Source: Cylicocyclus nassatus
Taxonomy: Eukaryota > Nematoda > Chromadorea > Rhabditida > Strongylidae
Assembly: GCA_958299035.1 (NCBI GenBank)
Contig: CATQJL010000112.1
Span: 87,748,636-87,812,635, forward strand
Reading direction: 5' to 3'
Length of the DNA stretch: 64,000 nt
Below are positions 9,761-19,283 of the stretch, one piece after another. Made by a program: the position numbers and the translations under genes. Under the pieces are notes generated by a model that saw only the letters and a program-made list of their open reading frames with translations, did not search any database and was not told where the DNA came from. Position 1 is the first letter of the stretch. Each line of letters starts with the position of its first letter.

Positions 9761-10117
9761 TAGATGTTGCTTGTGTTGGCTCATCCTCAGAAGACTGCGC
9801 TCAAGCACTCTATGGGTGGTCCGTAGAGCTTTCGACATGACTACAGTGTCGGCCCAAGTCTCAGCTGCGTAACAGAGCGCCGGGAGAACGGTTGAGTCGA
9901 ACAGGTGGGCACGAAGCTCCGGGTCCTTCAGTTGGTTCGTGTCTTCCTTCAGAGGCCCGAAGGCGGCCCAAGCTGCTCTTCTTTTCCTGTTAAGCTCTTC
10001 CCTTGAGTCGTAAGGCAGTCTCCATGGCGTGTCGTCCAGGCAGACGTGTCGTTTTTGTCCAATCCAAAAGGCGCCCTGAGGACCCTGACATCTTTCTTTC
10101 GTTCTTGCTACCACCAA

Positions 10118-10600
10118 GTGCCTAGGCGTGATCGATGTGCAGGGTTTCTTTCTATTCTTCTACTACAAGAGCAGACTTACTAGACCTACTCCTGATTTCC
10201 ACGGGCCGATTACTAACCCGGGTGTGGAGCGGGGAGGATCGTCTCACGACCGGAAAAAAGACGGTAGAAGATCTGGCCTGGCAGAGTCACTTAGCAAAAA
10301 GCTGCGCTAACACAGCTGAGATTCAAATTTGTGTTAGGTATATTGACTAGTTGAGCGGAAAGGAAACATGCCCTTGGAAATCGCACAGGTATTTTTGTCC
10401 AGCTTTTTGCTAATTTTATACCACTCAAAACTACACAGATTTAAATTTTTGAACACTCATAACTTATTTCGGTGAACTGTTCCGCAGAAATGAAATCATC
10501 GTTCAATGCTTCAAAGAGTGATATAGATTCCACGTGGAAGGGCCATTTCTACCGAATAAGGTTCCCTTGTCAGAATACTCGCTTTTGAGATATTGCTTAA
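10118..10600. other. Intergenic or intronic sequence before the flippase exons
   Basis: No gene or repeat recognised. If the flippase gene extends upstream, part of this may be intron. A short frame with WLNAL followed by GTAAGG near 10602-10637 could be a small preceding exon but is too short to judge. Confidence 0.3.
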
Positions 10601-10679
10601 GTGGTTACTGAAATTATTTTTTGGCTGAATGCTTTGGTAAGGCATTTGAGTTTTAACTCAAATCGATTTTTTTTTGCAG

Positions 10680-11102
10680 AGTATTTTTACGTTTTTCAAT
10701 GGACAGAGCGTGCAGACGATAGCGGACGAGTGGACGGTGCTCTACTACAACATGTTTTTTACAAGGTATGCCAAAACTACATTTTTGGTCTCACATACTC
10801 AGATGCTTTACACCAATGAAGCTGCTTCTTCTCGTATATCTTTGTCTCACAAAACAAATATTTGCAGTTTACCCGCACTTATTATGGGTGTTCTCGACAG
10901 GCCAGCCCCAATCACAAGTTTAATAAAATATCCGCCTATCTATCAATACTATCAAAACTCGTTGAGCAACTGGGTACGGTCTCATGTGTAGCGAACTACA
11001 TCTGTTTTGTTGTTGCTTAGGGTCAGTTCCGCTGGTGCCTTTGTGGAGCAGTGCAAGCCTTGGTTATTGCTGGAATGAATGTTGCCTTCTGGAATGGGGG
11101 AG
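10680..11102 (+). CDS. Exons of a P4-type phospholipid-transporting ATPase (flippase), partial
   Basis: Three exons are read across plausible splice sites. Exon 1 (10680-10765) follows a TTTTTTTTTGCAG acceptor and ends AAG|GTATGC. It encodes FFNGQSVQTIADEW and LYYNMFFT, the conserved loop and transmembrane start of flippases (typical pattern F-x-G-x-S-x-Q, then YN-x-x-FT). Exon 2 (10868-10973) follows ATATTTGCAG and encodes LPALIMGVLDRPAP and KYPPIYQYYQNSLSNW, matching the usual SLPvl-x-x-Gv-x-D...YP-x-lY sequence. Exon 3 (about 11021-11102) encodes RWCLCGAVQALVIAG, a membrane segment. The splice phases agree. P4-ATPases move aminophospholipids across membranes. Only the C-terminal membrane region is here; the ATPase core must lie outside the window, or the gene is broken. 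Confidence 0.65.
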
Positions 11103-11719
11103 GTGGGTCTTTTTGTCCGTCAATCATAAAAGATTGTCACGCTTACATTTGTAATGTAAATGATGGGCAGACGGATAACGCTTCAAGAGTTCATATTATA
11201 ATCGTTTTCCTTTGGTACCTTTCAAGATTGAACTTCTTGACACTCATCTTTGACTAATGTTTGGAGTGGGGTGTAGGGCGTTAGGCGACAAACCCAGAGT
11301 TGTGGACCCTGTAACACCTTCTGTGCGAAACTTTTTCTGTGACAAAAACAGGGGGAATGGGGTCAGAGACGATGCGTAATTCGACAGCATTGAAAAAGTG
11401 GTCGTAGACATAGTCGTGAACTACGGGGTTTACCTGCCTGCGTTTTGCATGTTTTTCGCCTAACACTTGCTCTCCCTTAGGGTGGCATTCAATGGGATTC
11501 GGTATTATTGCTAACAATCACTCATCAATTAGCAAAGTTTAGTTGCGATTATCTAGTTGTCACAGTACGATCCGCACTTCGGCAGTCAAGACAATGTGAA
11601 AAGAGCGCTATATAAGGCGCTATATAGTCCCTCTTAAACGCAGTGTCTCGGCAGAATCGCTTCCCAGTTTTTCACCTTTTCGGAGCCTTCTCGATGTGAG
11701 GAATCTATATCTTGGCTTT
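11103..11719. other. Possible downstream intron or exons, and one TTAA-type element end
   Basis: A short stretch after GGGCAG near 11168 (T-D-N-A-S-R-V-H-I-I-I-V) might be another flippase exon; support is weak. At 11634-11661 TTAAACGCAGTGTCTCGGCA resembles the end of the TTAA foldback at 33636-34025, but no partner end was found close by. Confidence 0.25.
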
Positions 11720-11829
11720 CTAGTGCATAAAAATGGCGAAAATGAGCTTTTTTCGAAGCTTGTTTTCATTGAAAATAGCCAGAAAAGCCCGTCTCCTTCG
11801 TTTCAGGACCGAGACATCGCCTTGAAACG

Positions 11830-12467
11830 TTATTTTCTGCATCCTGTGTGCTGCGAGGGACAAAAAGGAGGGAAATGAGATGCACAGCAGCGGCTGAGTT
11901 GTATGGCTGCTAGTGAAGAAGTAGCTGGAGGAACGAAGAGGCTGGCTCTTCTGTGATCGATTGCAAGGAAGTGTAGAGTACTGCCTTTTTGAAAATTTTG
12001 CGCCTTGCAAAATGATCGCGACATGATGAAGAGGAAGACTGTACATAAGATGCTGATTATACTCTGCCCTGTTGCCCTGTCTGCCCCATTCAACTCCTTC
12101 CTGTTTTGTTGAACACGAAGGAGTTGATGAGAATATTTCTGGAGCACATTGCGGGTAATGAAAAAGTAACAATCGACCAGAGCTCCAACCACGATGTCCG
12201 CTTCAGGTAACGAGGCTGGAATGTTGTGCTTTAATCCTGGTACAGACATTTGCATTAAGAGAGTGCGCGCGCTATAATAAGACACGGTAAAAGCGCGGCT
12301 CATAGAGAGCGTGAAGGAAGCTGCAATGAGGAAGTCGAACATAGCCAATGAATCAAATAAACAAAAGATGTAACAGCGATAATATTCGACGAGATTCTGG
12401 CAACACTGGAGCAGCTGTACGATGTGCTTATCTGAGAAATTACGATGAGGTTCCACTATCAAACTGA
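11830..12467 (-). CDS. Hypothetical protein exon, minus strand
   Basis: An open frame of about 210 codons follows a strong splice acceptor (CTGCCTTTTTCAG read on the minus strand, ending at about 12468), so it is a plausible internal exon. The first 120 residues look coding (SDKHIVQLLQCCQNLVEYY, LFDSLAMFDFLIAASF, NIPASLPEADIVVG, DCYFFITRNVLQKYSH). The order of a LAMFDFLIA-type helix, a G-L-K-H block and Y-F-F-I-T-x-N before a lysine is faintly like the core and Walker A region of MutS homologues, but the P-loop would be defective. I give that only as a lead. A GT near 12140 could end the exon. Function unknown. Confidence 0.3.
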
Positions 12468-12924
12468 AAAAGGCAGATTTTCAAACCATAAGAGTGAATT
12501 AAAAGTGTTGGGAAGCGAAAATTCCTGACCTCAAAAGCGCTGGAATCAAAAGCTTATTAGGACATCCGGCTCAACCGAACCCAAAATGAGGCAGCGGCTT
12601 ATTGCCGCAAGTGACCGAAAATGCAATATTAAACGGAATTTATCTACATAGAGCCTGTGCTGACAATGCAAAAACTTTTGAGAATTAAAAGACTAGATTG
12701 TGGCTAGCGCTTGAAAACTTTCGAAGCAAGCAAGAAAGAATACACCAAATAGGAGCGCTGCTGCAGTGAAGATTATGGAAGGGAATGCAAATGAACGAGT
12801 AGTTTTCCAAACCGACAAGCAGGCAAGGCATAAGGAAAATAATTACTCAACTGTCGCACGTCCTCCTTGGATTTCGTTTTCTGCAATGCATGACGTACAA
12901 TACCGCTCATAATTCGTCAAAAAA
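12468..12924. other. No recognised feature
   Basis: No gene, RNA or repeat structure was recognised in this stretch. It may be intron or upstream region of the minus-strand exon. Confidence 0.3.
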
Positions 12925-12929
12925 GTCGC

Positions 12930-13063
12930 CGAACTGCGGCGCACTCCGCCACACTCCGCCACAGTGCGCCGGAGTGTGGCAGAGTGCGGCGGAGTGTGGC
13001 AGAGTGCGCCGGAGTGCGGCAGAGTGCGCCGGAGTGCGCCACACTCCGCCGCAGTGCGCCGGA
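12930..13063. repeat. GC-rich array of a short GAGTGCGCC-type unit
   Basis: Words GAGTGCGCCG, GAGTGTGGCA and GAGTGCGGCA follow each other at about 10-12 bp spacing, with inverted copies (GCACTCCGCC, ACACTCCGCC) at both edges, so the block can fold back. It stands out in AT-rich surroundings. Confidence 0.7.
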
Positions 13064-13152
13064 ATGATCGTCAATTTAGCCATATCTCGCTTCAGAATGG
13101 ACCAATTCTGAATCCGAGGACACCGTTCGATTCAGCTCGACGAGACGCATCA

Positions 13153-13620
13153 TCTTATATATGAAGCTGAACTTCTGTTTGTCTGTTTGTCTGTACGTAT
13201 GTTCCGAATAGAAAAATCCATTTCTGAACCGATCCGGACCAAACTTGGCACACATACACTTCGGGCACCGGCGGATGTCATAGGCTACTTTTCTTTATCG
13301 ATCGATATCGATTTTATCGATTTTTAGCGATTTTTTTGCACAGTTCACCTATGGGGCTGGGAGTTTGCATAGGGGGGTAATCGAGCATGGGGATTCCGAA
13401 TACAATATTAGTTTTCGATTATCGATTACTTTTATCGATTTTATCGATTTTTTTTGCAAAGTTTGATCTACGGGGTGGGAGTTTGCACAATCACAATGGT
13501 AATCGAGCATGGGGATTCCGAATACAATATTAGTTTTCAGATTATCGATTATTATTATGGTTGAATTCAGTGTGCTGATAACAGTATTACCATTGATCTG
13601 TCGCTGATGACACATAGGCA
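13153..13620 (+). mobile_element. Helitron-like fragment with TATCGAT-rich interior
   Basis: It begins TCTTATATATGAAGCTGAAC after an A, as does the complete short Helitron at 32217-33011, and shares GTATGTTCCGAATAG, CCATTTCTGAACCGAT and CACTTCGGGC with it. The interior holds repeated ATCGATTTTATCGATTTTT words in two units. No 3' CTAG terminus is seen before the adapter-bounded segment, so this copy is truncated. Confidence 0.55.
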
Positions 13621-13718
13621 GTATACTATAGGAGTATGGTAGAGAGCCACTCTGACCGAATTTGTTCTAAGATCTGCTCAAGATCACAATACCGCGCACA
13701 GAATGTCAAAATTTCCGT

Positions 13719-13744
13719 AGTACTCTGCGTTGATACCACTGCTT
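13719..13744 (-). other. SMART cDNA/PCR adapter sequence
   Basis: Reverse complement of the Clontech SMART oligonucleotide (sense begins AAGCAGTGGTATCAACGCAG and continues AGTACT). This is a synthetic sequence, so the joint here is a library artefact. Confidence 0.97.
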
Positions 13745-14233
13745 CCAAAGTGCGTGATATCGGGGAAGTTCGCGACATATCAGGATCCGCGAAACCATGC
13801 AAATCACGCAGAGAACGCAACGCCATAACATCCTTCGGAATGAATATATTCCGAATCCAGAAGCAGCATTGTGTTCAGATCGTCGAGGCAAATATTTTGA
13901 TATACAGTATGCTCTCGATATTCCATTTCCAGTTTTTTTCGAATTTTTTTCTGTGGATGTCTTTTCGCAAGGATGTAACGCAGCGTCTGTGTAACATAAA
14001 AGATTCTAGTAAGCACTGTTCGATAGTACTGTCCTTGTAGATTATCGTGCGTTCAAGAGTAGCTGCAGGCTGTCTCCAAAAGAGACAGAAGCATTGGTGA
14101 ATTTTGGAAAAATCACGCGTTTCTAAATTCTACTCGCCGTAACTTCCTTCGGAATGAACATATTCTGAATCCGAAGAGAGTTTTGTGCTCAGTTCATCAA
14201 GGCAAATCTTTCGATATACACCATATCCCTGAT
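13745..14233. other. Adapter-bounded fragment with a repeated unit
   Basis: This insert between two adapter copies holds a unit near 13820-13910 (CATCCTTCGGAATGAATATATTC..., GGCAAATATTTTGATATACA) that recurs at about 14130-14225. Its genomic position is not trustworthy. Confidence 0.6.
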
Positions 14234-14259
14234 AGTACTCTGCGTTGATACCACTGCTT
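14234..14259 (-). other. SMART adapter at the left edge of the gap
   Basis: Second reverse-complement copy of the 26-nt adapter, ending exactly where the N run begins. Confidence 0.97.
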
Positions 14260-14759
14260 NNNNNNNNNNNNNNNNNNNNNNNNNNNNNNNNNNNNNNNNN
14301 NNNNNNNNNNNNNNNNNNNNNNNNNNNNNNNNNNNNNNNNNNNNNNNNNNNNNNNNNNNNNNNNNNNNNNNNNNNNNNNNNNNNNNNNNNNNNNNNNNNN
14401 NNNNNNNNNNNNNNNNNNNNNNNNNNNNNNNNNNNNNNNNNNNNNNNNNNNNNNNNNNNNNNNNNNNNNNNNNNNNNNNNNNNNNNNNNNNNNNNNNNNN
14501 NNNNNNNNNNNNNNNNNNNNNNNNNNNNNNNNNNNNNNNNNNNNNNNNNNNNNNNNNNNNNNNNNNNNNNNNNNNNNNNNNNNNNNNNNNNNNNNNNNNN
14601 NNNNNNNNNNNNNNNNNNNNNNNNNNNNNNNNNNNNNNNNNNNNNNNNNNNNNNNNNNNNNNNNNNNNNNNNNNNNNNNNNNNNNNNNNNNNNNNNNNNN
14701 NNNNNNNNNNNNNNNNNNNNNNNNNNNNNNNNNNNNNNNNNNNNNNNNNNNNNNNNNNN
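14260..14759. other. Assembly gap of 500 N
   Basis: Exactly 500 unknown bases between two adapter copies in opposite orientation. A round number like this is usually a placeholder. The open frames that cross it are meaningless. Confidence 0.99.
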
Positions 14760-14785
14760 AAGCAGTGGTATCAACGCAGAGTACT
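14760..14785 (+). other. SMART adapter at the right edge of the gap
   Basis: Sense copy of the 26-nt adapter starting directly after the N run. Confidence 0.97.
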
Positions 14786-15330
14786 CGATAGCATACGAGT
14801 GCCTGAGCGAGCGCTAATTAATGACCATGTATGCCACGCTATTTATATGCCTACAGTGAGTCAAAGAGGTGACCCAGGTAAGGTGCGAGTTCACGAGTGA
14901 TAGAGAGGCACTCCTCCTTGCGATTCATTTGTGGACTTTTTGCGTGAATCCAAAAGGCTTCCAAACATTTGCGGGCTGATGTTTGGGATTCATGCGCTAA
15001 GATCTTCACTGAGACTTCAAAGTTTTCTCCAGCGTGCTTCACCAGCCTGTGAGTGCCTAGAGGTGTGGTCGTGCGTGATCTATCCCTGCCGTCTAAATGC
15101 TCTTTAATGCGGACGCATAGAGGGCGCGCCGTTTCACCGATGTACATGTCGCCGCAGCCCGCGCAGGTGATAAGGTAGATGACCCCTGACGTCATGCAAT
15201 CCCCCGCCCCTGCCCGCAGGGCAGATAATGCAATTAGGCGTTGTGCAGGTGCGATCGTAGATGCGATTGCGGACCAAAATACCTTTTAGGTTATTTGGGG
15301 GTATCTCCACCATCGCAACAGAGTTGTCAG
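14786..15330 (-). pseudogene. Inverted fragment of the PLE 3' end (GIY-YIG endonuclease)
   Basis: The minus strand encodes SVAMVEIPPNNLKGILVRNR, a cysteine-rich block (CTTPNCIICPAGRGG), SGVIYLITCAGCGDMYIGE (the GIY-YIG signature) and, downstream, ARKCLEAFWIHAKSPQMNRK to the stop. It matches 16973-17186 plus 19028-19347 almost exactly but has no hAT insertion, so it holds the empty site (near 15100-15115). One extra G in the run after CPAGR shifts the frame. It is bounded by an adapter at 14785 and joins plus-strand PLE sequence near 15335; whether that inverted junction is natural or chimeric is uncertain. Confidence 0.85.
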
Positions 15331-15334
15331 ACAT

Positions 15335-15701
15335 AATGCGCGTTCCGTTTTAGAGTTGGGTCCTAGTTTCGCACCATCACAACCCATCTCTACTTTGATT
15401 CTGCATAAGATCACATGTGCACTTCATGAACTTCAAGACAGACTCCGCAGAAAGGCCAACCTAGAGAGTGTGGGCGGGGACCAAAGACCAGCTAACACAT
15501 GTTTATCGATACCGTTCCCCCGTGCGTTCTTTAAACAGCAAAACGCGAACGCTAGCGCCGATATGACCTTCCGTCTTTTTGCAGACGATGTTTTAGAACA
15601 ACAAGTCGCATCCGCCAGCATAGAACGCAGTCAAATCTGACCCCAGCGCAAAAACAGGGCATAAAACAGGTCCAACAACTAGTAAGTTCAGGGCAAATAA
15701 G
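15335..15701 (+). pseudogene. N-terminal part of a Penelope-like ORF, frame-disrupted
   Basis: The first frame has LGPSFAPSQPISTLILHKI and HELQDRLRRKANLE, which resembles the N-terminal 'L-x-L-G-x-x-F' block of Penelope-like RTs. It ends at a stop at about 15640, but another frame opens at about 15555 and carries QSNLTPAQKQGIKQVQQLVS, also PLE-like. The coding information therefore crosses a frameshift. The adapter at 15702 then interrupts it where the conserved D-K-G-G-type block would be expected. Confidence 0.6.
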
Positions 15702-15727
15702 AAGCAGTGGTATCAACGCAGAGTACT
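15702..15727 (+). other. SMART adapter inside the PLE reading frame
   Basis: Sense copy of the adapter embedded in otherwise coding PLE sequence. It replaces part of the element and marks a chimeric joint. Confidence 0.97.
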
Positions 15728-17186
15728 TCCCTCGCCAATTAGATGTTGCGATAACGGAGGTCCATCTTCGAGACGAGTCGCTATATCGACCATCGTCACT
15801 CGAGGAGTTCCAAAAACAGTATCGCAGGCTAAATAGGGAATGGATCAAAATAGCGAAAGCCGCCAATCTATCGCAAGACACTATCGCGCGCCTAAAAATC
15901 GAGCTCCCTGTCTGCCCTGTACTATATCTTCTGATTAAGACGCACAAGCTCCAGTCGGAAATCGATCTGGCCTCCACTGATCCTTCCACGTACAAAGTGC
16001 GACCCATAATTAGCTGCGTGGGAGGGCCTACGGATAGGATTGGGTGGTTTGTTAACTCTATACTCGCGCAACTGCTCAAGTTCATCCCTTCTCACCTGGC
16101 CAATACTAACATGTTTTTGGACCGCTTGCGCGAGACAAGCATCGACCGCAATTGTGTCATGGAATCTTTTGATGTCAGCGCGCTTTACACCAATGTGAGC
16201 AATGAGTGCGCCATCCAAGCTATCTCGGAGCTCCTTACCGTTAACGTAAATAATGTCAACCTTTACGGGCTTTCAGTTCCGCAGCTCATGACACTTTTGA
16301 AGGCGTGTTTACAATGCAATATCTTTAGATGGTCTGGGAGGTACTTTGCGCAGATTAGAGGGTTAGCAATGGGACAAAGGTTAGCTCCTACACTTGCGGT
16401 GGCCTTTATGGCCAAGATCGAGGCTCCAGTCCTAGAATGCCGTCCGTTGCTATATTGCAGATACATTGACGACTGTTTCATAATCTGTTCGACTCAGGCA
16501 GAGATTGACAGTTGTTTCAAGATACTTAACGAGCAATCTGCATACATCAAGCTCACGAGGGAAAAGCCCAGCGAGCAATGGCTACCATTTTTGAACGTGC
16601 AGGTCAATATCGCCTCAGGTGTACACGTAACAAAATGGTACCGGAAACCCAGTAACAAAAACATCTTGGTACACTTCCGCTCAGATCATCCCTCACATAT
16701 GAAGAGAGCTGTAATAAAAAGTATGTTTCGTACAGCCTCTCGCGTTTGCAGCGGACAGCAGGAAAGGGCAGAATCTCTTGCGCTGGCTCGTAGAATAGCG
16801 GCTTCTAACGGCTATGAATATCATGCTGGAAGGGCAAGGCGGCGTGGAACACATGTTGCTCAAGTAGATAGACCTAATATAACTGATAAGATCCCCTTCA
16901 GCGTTCCCTATATCTCTGATGAAGTTAGCATTGCCTTAAGGCAGTGTCTGAGGAGATGCGGGTTAGCAAACTCTGTTGCGATGGTGGAGATACCCCCAAA
17001 TAACCTAAAAGGTATTTTGGTCCGCAATCGCATCTACGATCGCACCTGCACAACGCCTAATTGCATTATCTGCCCTGCGGGCAGGGGCGGGGATTGCATG
17101 ACGTCAGGGGTCATCTACCTTATCACCTGCGCGGGCTGCGGCGACATGTACATCGGTGAAACGGCGCGCCCTCTATGCGTCCGCAT
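15728..17186 (+). pseudogene. Penelope-like retroelement ORF: reverse transcriptase and start of GIY-YIG domain
   Basis: The frame is open upstream of the first usable start at 15997 (GTG), so I begin it at the adapter. Counting from 15997: VMESFDVSALYTNV (catalytic D59), GLAMGQRLAPTLAVAFM (122-138), CRYIDDCFI with the catalytic YIDD (156-159), then a thumb with PFLNVQVNI and WYRKPSNKN. A cysteine-rich linker (CTTPNCIICPAGRGGDC) leads into SGVIYLITCAGCGDMYIGE (369-388), the GIY-YIG nuclease signature. RT plus C-terminal GIY-YIG is the hallmark of canonical Penelope-like elements. The frame is broken after C-V-R-I by the hAT element at 17187; codons beyond that belong to the insertion. The remaining domain continues at 19028. 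Confidence 0.9.
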
Positions 17187-19019
17187 CAGAGGTGCGATAG
17201 GGGGAGCCGGGTCCCCCAAAAGTGAAGGTGGTTTCAGCTACCACTGGCCGGCCAAAAGTGAAGGTGGTAGTGTCGGACACTCACCTCCCAAAAACGTCGA
17301 CGGGGGGGGGGGAGGTGCGGGGGGAGGATAGAACGGACGAACGGAGCTATCTTTCTAGGTCTAACGTCGACCCAACGGCTCTCTTTAGGGCCACAGATAC
17401 GATGAATATTAAAAATATCTATAAATTTTATTTATAAAAATTTAAAATAGACGTGTTTAGTAAATGGTGTATTTGGAAGTAGAAGTTTGTTGGACTGTAC
17501 GGATTTTATTAAGCAAATTTTGTTATAACGTACAGCGAAGAAAGTAGATCGATCCAGGCAGTAACGGCCGAGAATCAGAATTTCGAATAAATAAATAGTG
17601 AAAAATCATGCAAAATTTCCACTGTTATAAATCTGTTGTTTGAAGATGTCAGCAGTTGCGACTTCATAGGTTTTAAAGAGTAAATGCTGCTCTATCAGCT
17701 AGTGAAGGAATCTGGTCGATTTAAGAGATAGTCGTTGAAAACCAGAGTCCTAAAACTTTACGCCATTTTTGCGTGTTTTTTGACTTTTGAGAGTTAAACT
17801 CTTATAAATCTTGAATGTGAAAGTGTGTGATGTTGCGACTTCATAGGTTTTATAGAGTAAGGTTTGCCTTATCAGAATGTGTCTTGTCCGTTCCGATCCA
17901 TTGAAACACCTCCGAGATCCAGGCTCTTGAAAAAGCAGGTAAAAAACAGCTTTTTGAACTTCAACAGCTCGTAACTTCTTCAGAACTGCATGAATCATGT
18001 TGCGACTTCATAGGTTAGATTCTTCTCATCAAGAGCTTTCAGATGATATATAATATGTGGGGGTTTCGCGCCTCTTACGGCATATGCCCGGGGGGGGAGA
18101 CTTTTTAGGCCAAAGTCTCCCCCTCGCCCATCCAGCCAATACATTAAAATGGGCGAGGGGGAGACTTTGGCCTGAAAAGTCTCCCCCCCCGGTCATAATT
18201 CGCAGGAGGCTCTAAACCCCCACATATTATATATCATCTGAAAGCTCTTGATGAGAAGAATCTAACCTATGAAGTCGCAACATGATTCATGCAGTTCTGA
18301 AGAAGTTACGAGATGTTGAATTTCAAAAAGCTGTTTTTTACCTGCTTTTTCAAGAGCCTGGATCTCGGAGGTGTTTCAATGGATCGGAACGGACAAGACA
18401 TATTCTGATAAGGCAAACCTTACTCTATAAAACCTATGAAGTCGCAACATCACACACTTTCACATTCAAGATTTATAAGAGTTTAACTCTCAAAAGTCAA
18501 AAAACACGCAAAAATGGCGTAAAGTTTTAGGACTCTGGTTTTCAATGACTATCTCTTAAATCGACCCGATTCTTTTACTAGCTGATAGAGCAACATTTAC
18601 TCTTCAAAACCTATGAAGTCGCAACTGCTGACATCTTCAAACAACAGATTTATAACAGTGGAAATTTCGCATGATTTTTCACTTTTCAAATATTCAAAAT
18701 TCTGGTTCTCGGCCGTTACTGCCTGGATCGACCTACTTCCTTCGCTATACGTTACAACATAATTTGCTTAATAAAATCCGTACAGTTTTGCTAAGCTTTA
18801 CTTCCAAATACACCATTTACTAAAAACCTTTATTTTAAATATATATGCCGCCGTATACATAAATATATGCTTTCAATAATCTTTTTTGCGTTTGTTTTGC
18901 TTATTTTCCTTCTTTGTCGTCCAGCGAAAAATTTTTTATTCCAAAAGTGAAGGTGGTCACCCCGTACCAGCTCAAAAGTGAAGGTAGGGGGAGACTTGGC
19001 TCCCCCTATCGCACCTCTG
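17187..19019. mobile_element. hAT-type foldback element (1,833 bp) inserted in the PLE
   Basis: Terminal inverted repeats begin CAGAGGTGCGATAGGGGGAG. GTCCGCAT is duplicated at 17179-17186 and 19020-19027. An 8-bp duplication and a CAGAGG end fit hAT. The PLE fragment at 14786-15330 shows the site with one GTCCGCAT, confirming the boundaries. Inside, arms of about 690 bp (about 17440-18128 and 18152-18840) are inverted copies around a centre at 18140; mirror-image 82-codon frames at 17750-17998 and 18282-18530 are a by-product. The loop is a palindrome with GGGCGAGGGGGAGACTTTGG. The word CAAAAGTGAAGGTGG is repeated near both ends. No transposase seen. Confidence 0.92.
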
Positions 19020-19027
19020 GTCCGCAT

Positions 19028-19283
19028 TAAAGAGCATTTAGACGGCAGGGATAGATCACGCACGACCACACCTCTAGGCACTCACAGGCTGGTGAAGCAC
19101 GCTGGAGAAAACTTTGAAGTCTCAGTGAAGATCTTAGCGCATGAATCCCAAACATCAGCCCGCAAATGTTTGGAAGCCTTTTGGATTCACGCAAAAAGTC
19201 CACAAATGAATCGCAAGGAGGAGTGCCTCTCTATCACTCGTGAACTCGCACCTTACCTGGGTCACCTCTTTGACTCACTGTAG
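19028..19283 (+). pseudogene. Remainder of the PLE GIY-YIG domain
   Basis: It continues the interrupted ORF: KEHLDGRDRSRTTTPLGTHR, FEVSVKILAHESQTSARK and CLEAFWIHAKSPQMNRKEEC, then L-G-H-L-F-D-S-L and a stop. The E in CLEAFWI is the glutamate expected late in GIY-YIG domains, and the N of QMNRK fits the family. It reads directly on from C-V-R-I at 17186 when the insertion and one target copy are removed. Confidence 0.9.

Larger units (their letters stand above)
6480..10117 (-). pseudogene. C-terminal end of an RTE-type LINE, broken by six insertions
   Basis: Read on the minus strand, the residual LINE frame is in pieces: 10117 to about 9763 (ELNRKRRAAWAAFGPLKE, RAHLFDSTVLPALCYAAETW), 8874-8782 (GLRSTD..., FRDPAEYVAKAKHR), 8279-8175 (GHIMRRTDDRWTLRTSKW, KRPRGRP), 7586-7573 (codons for W-A-D), 7003-6987 and 6621-6480 (YRLRNQL ... 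GPHVT then stop). These blocks, in this order, are the conserved C-terminus of nematode RTE ORF2. Removing each insertion together with one copy of its 2-bp duplication restores the expected reading at every junction from the QHL block to the YRLRNQL block. The catalytic RT and endonuclease domains are absent (5' truncation near 10.12 kb), so the copy was already dead. Confidence 0.8.

Noticed and set aside
6480..10117. Frames of 100-150 codons in the E1-E6 region as genes
   Set aside because: They read through TIRs, SL blocks and LINE pieces, and identical peptide pieces recur because the repeats do.
12890..13164. Frames over the GC array as proteins
   Set aside because: Their residues are translations of a short tandem repeat in each frame.
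14130..14817. Long open frames crossing the N run
   Set aside because: They are produced by translating N; the flanks are adapter sequence.
17750..18530. Two 82-codon frames as a duplicated gene
   Set aside because: They are mirror images in the arms of a palindromic hAT element with no coding signature.
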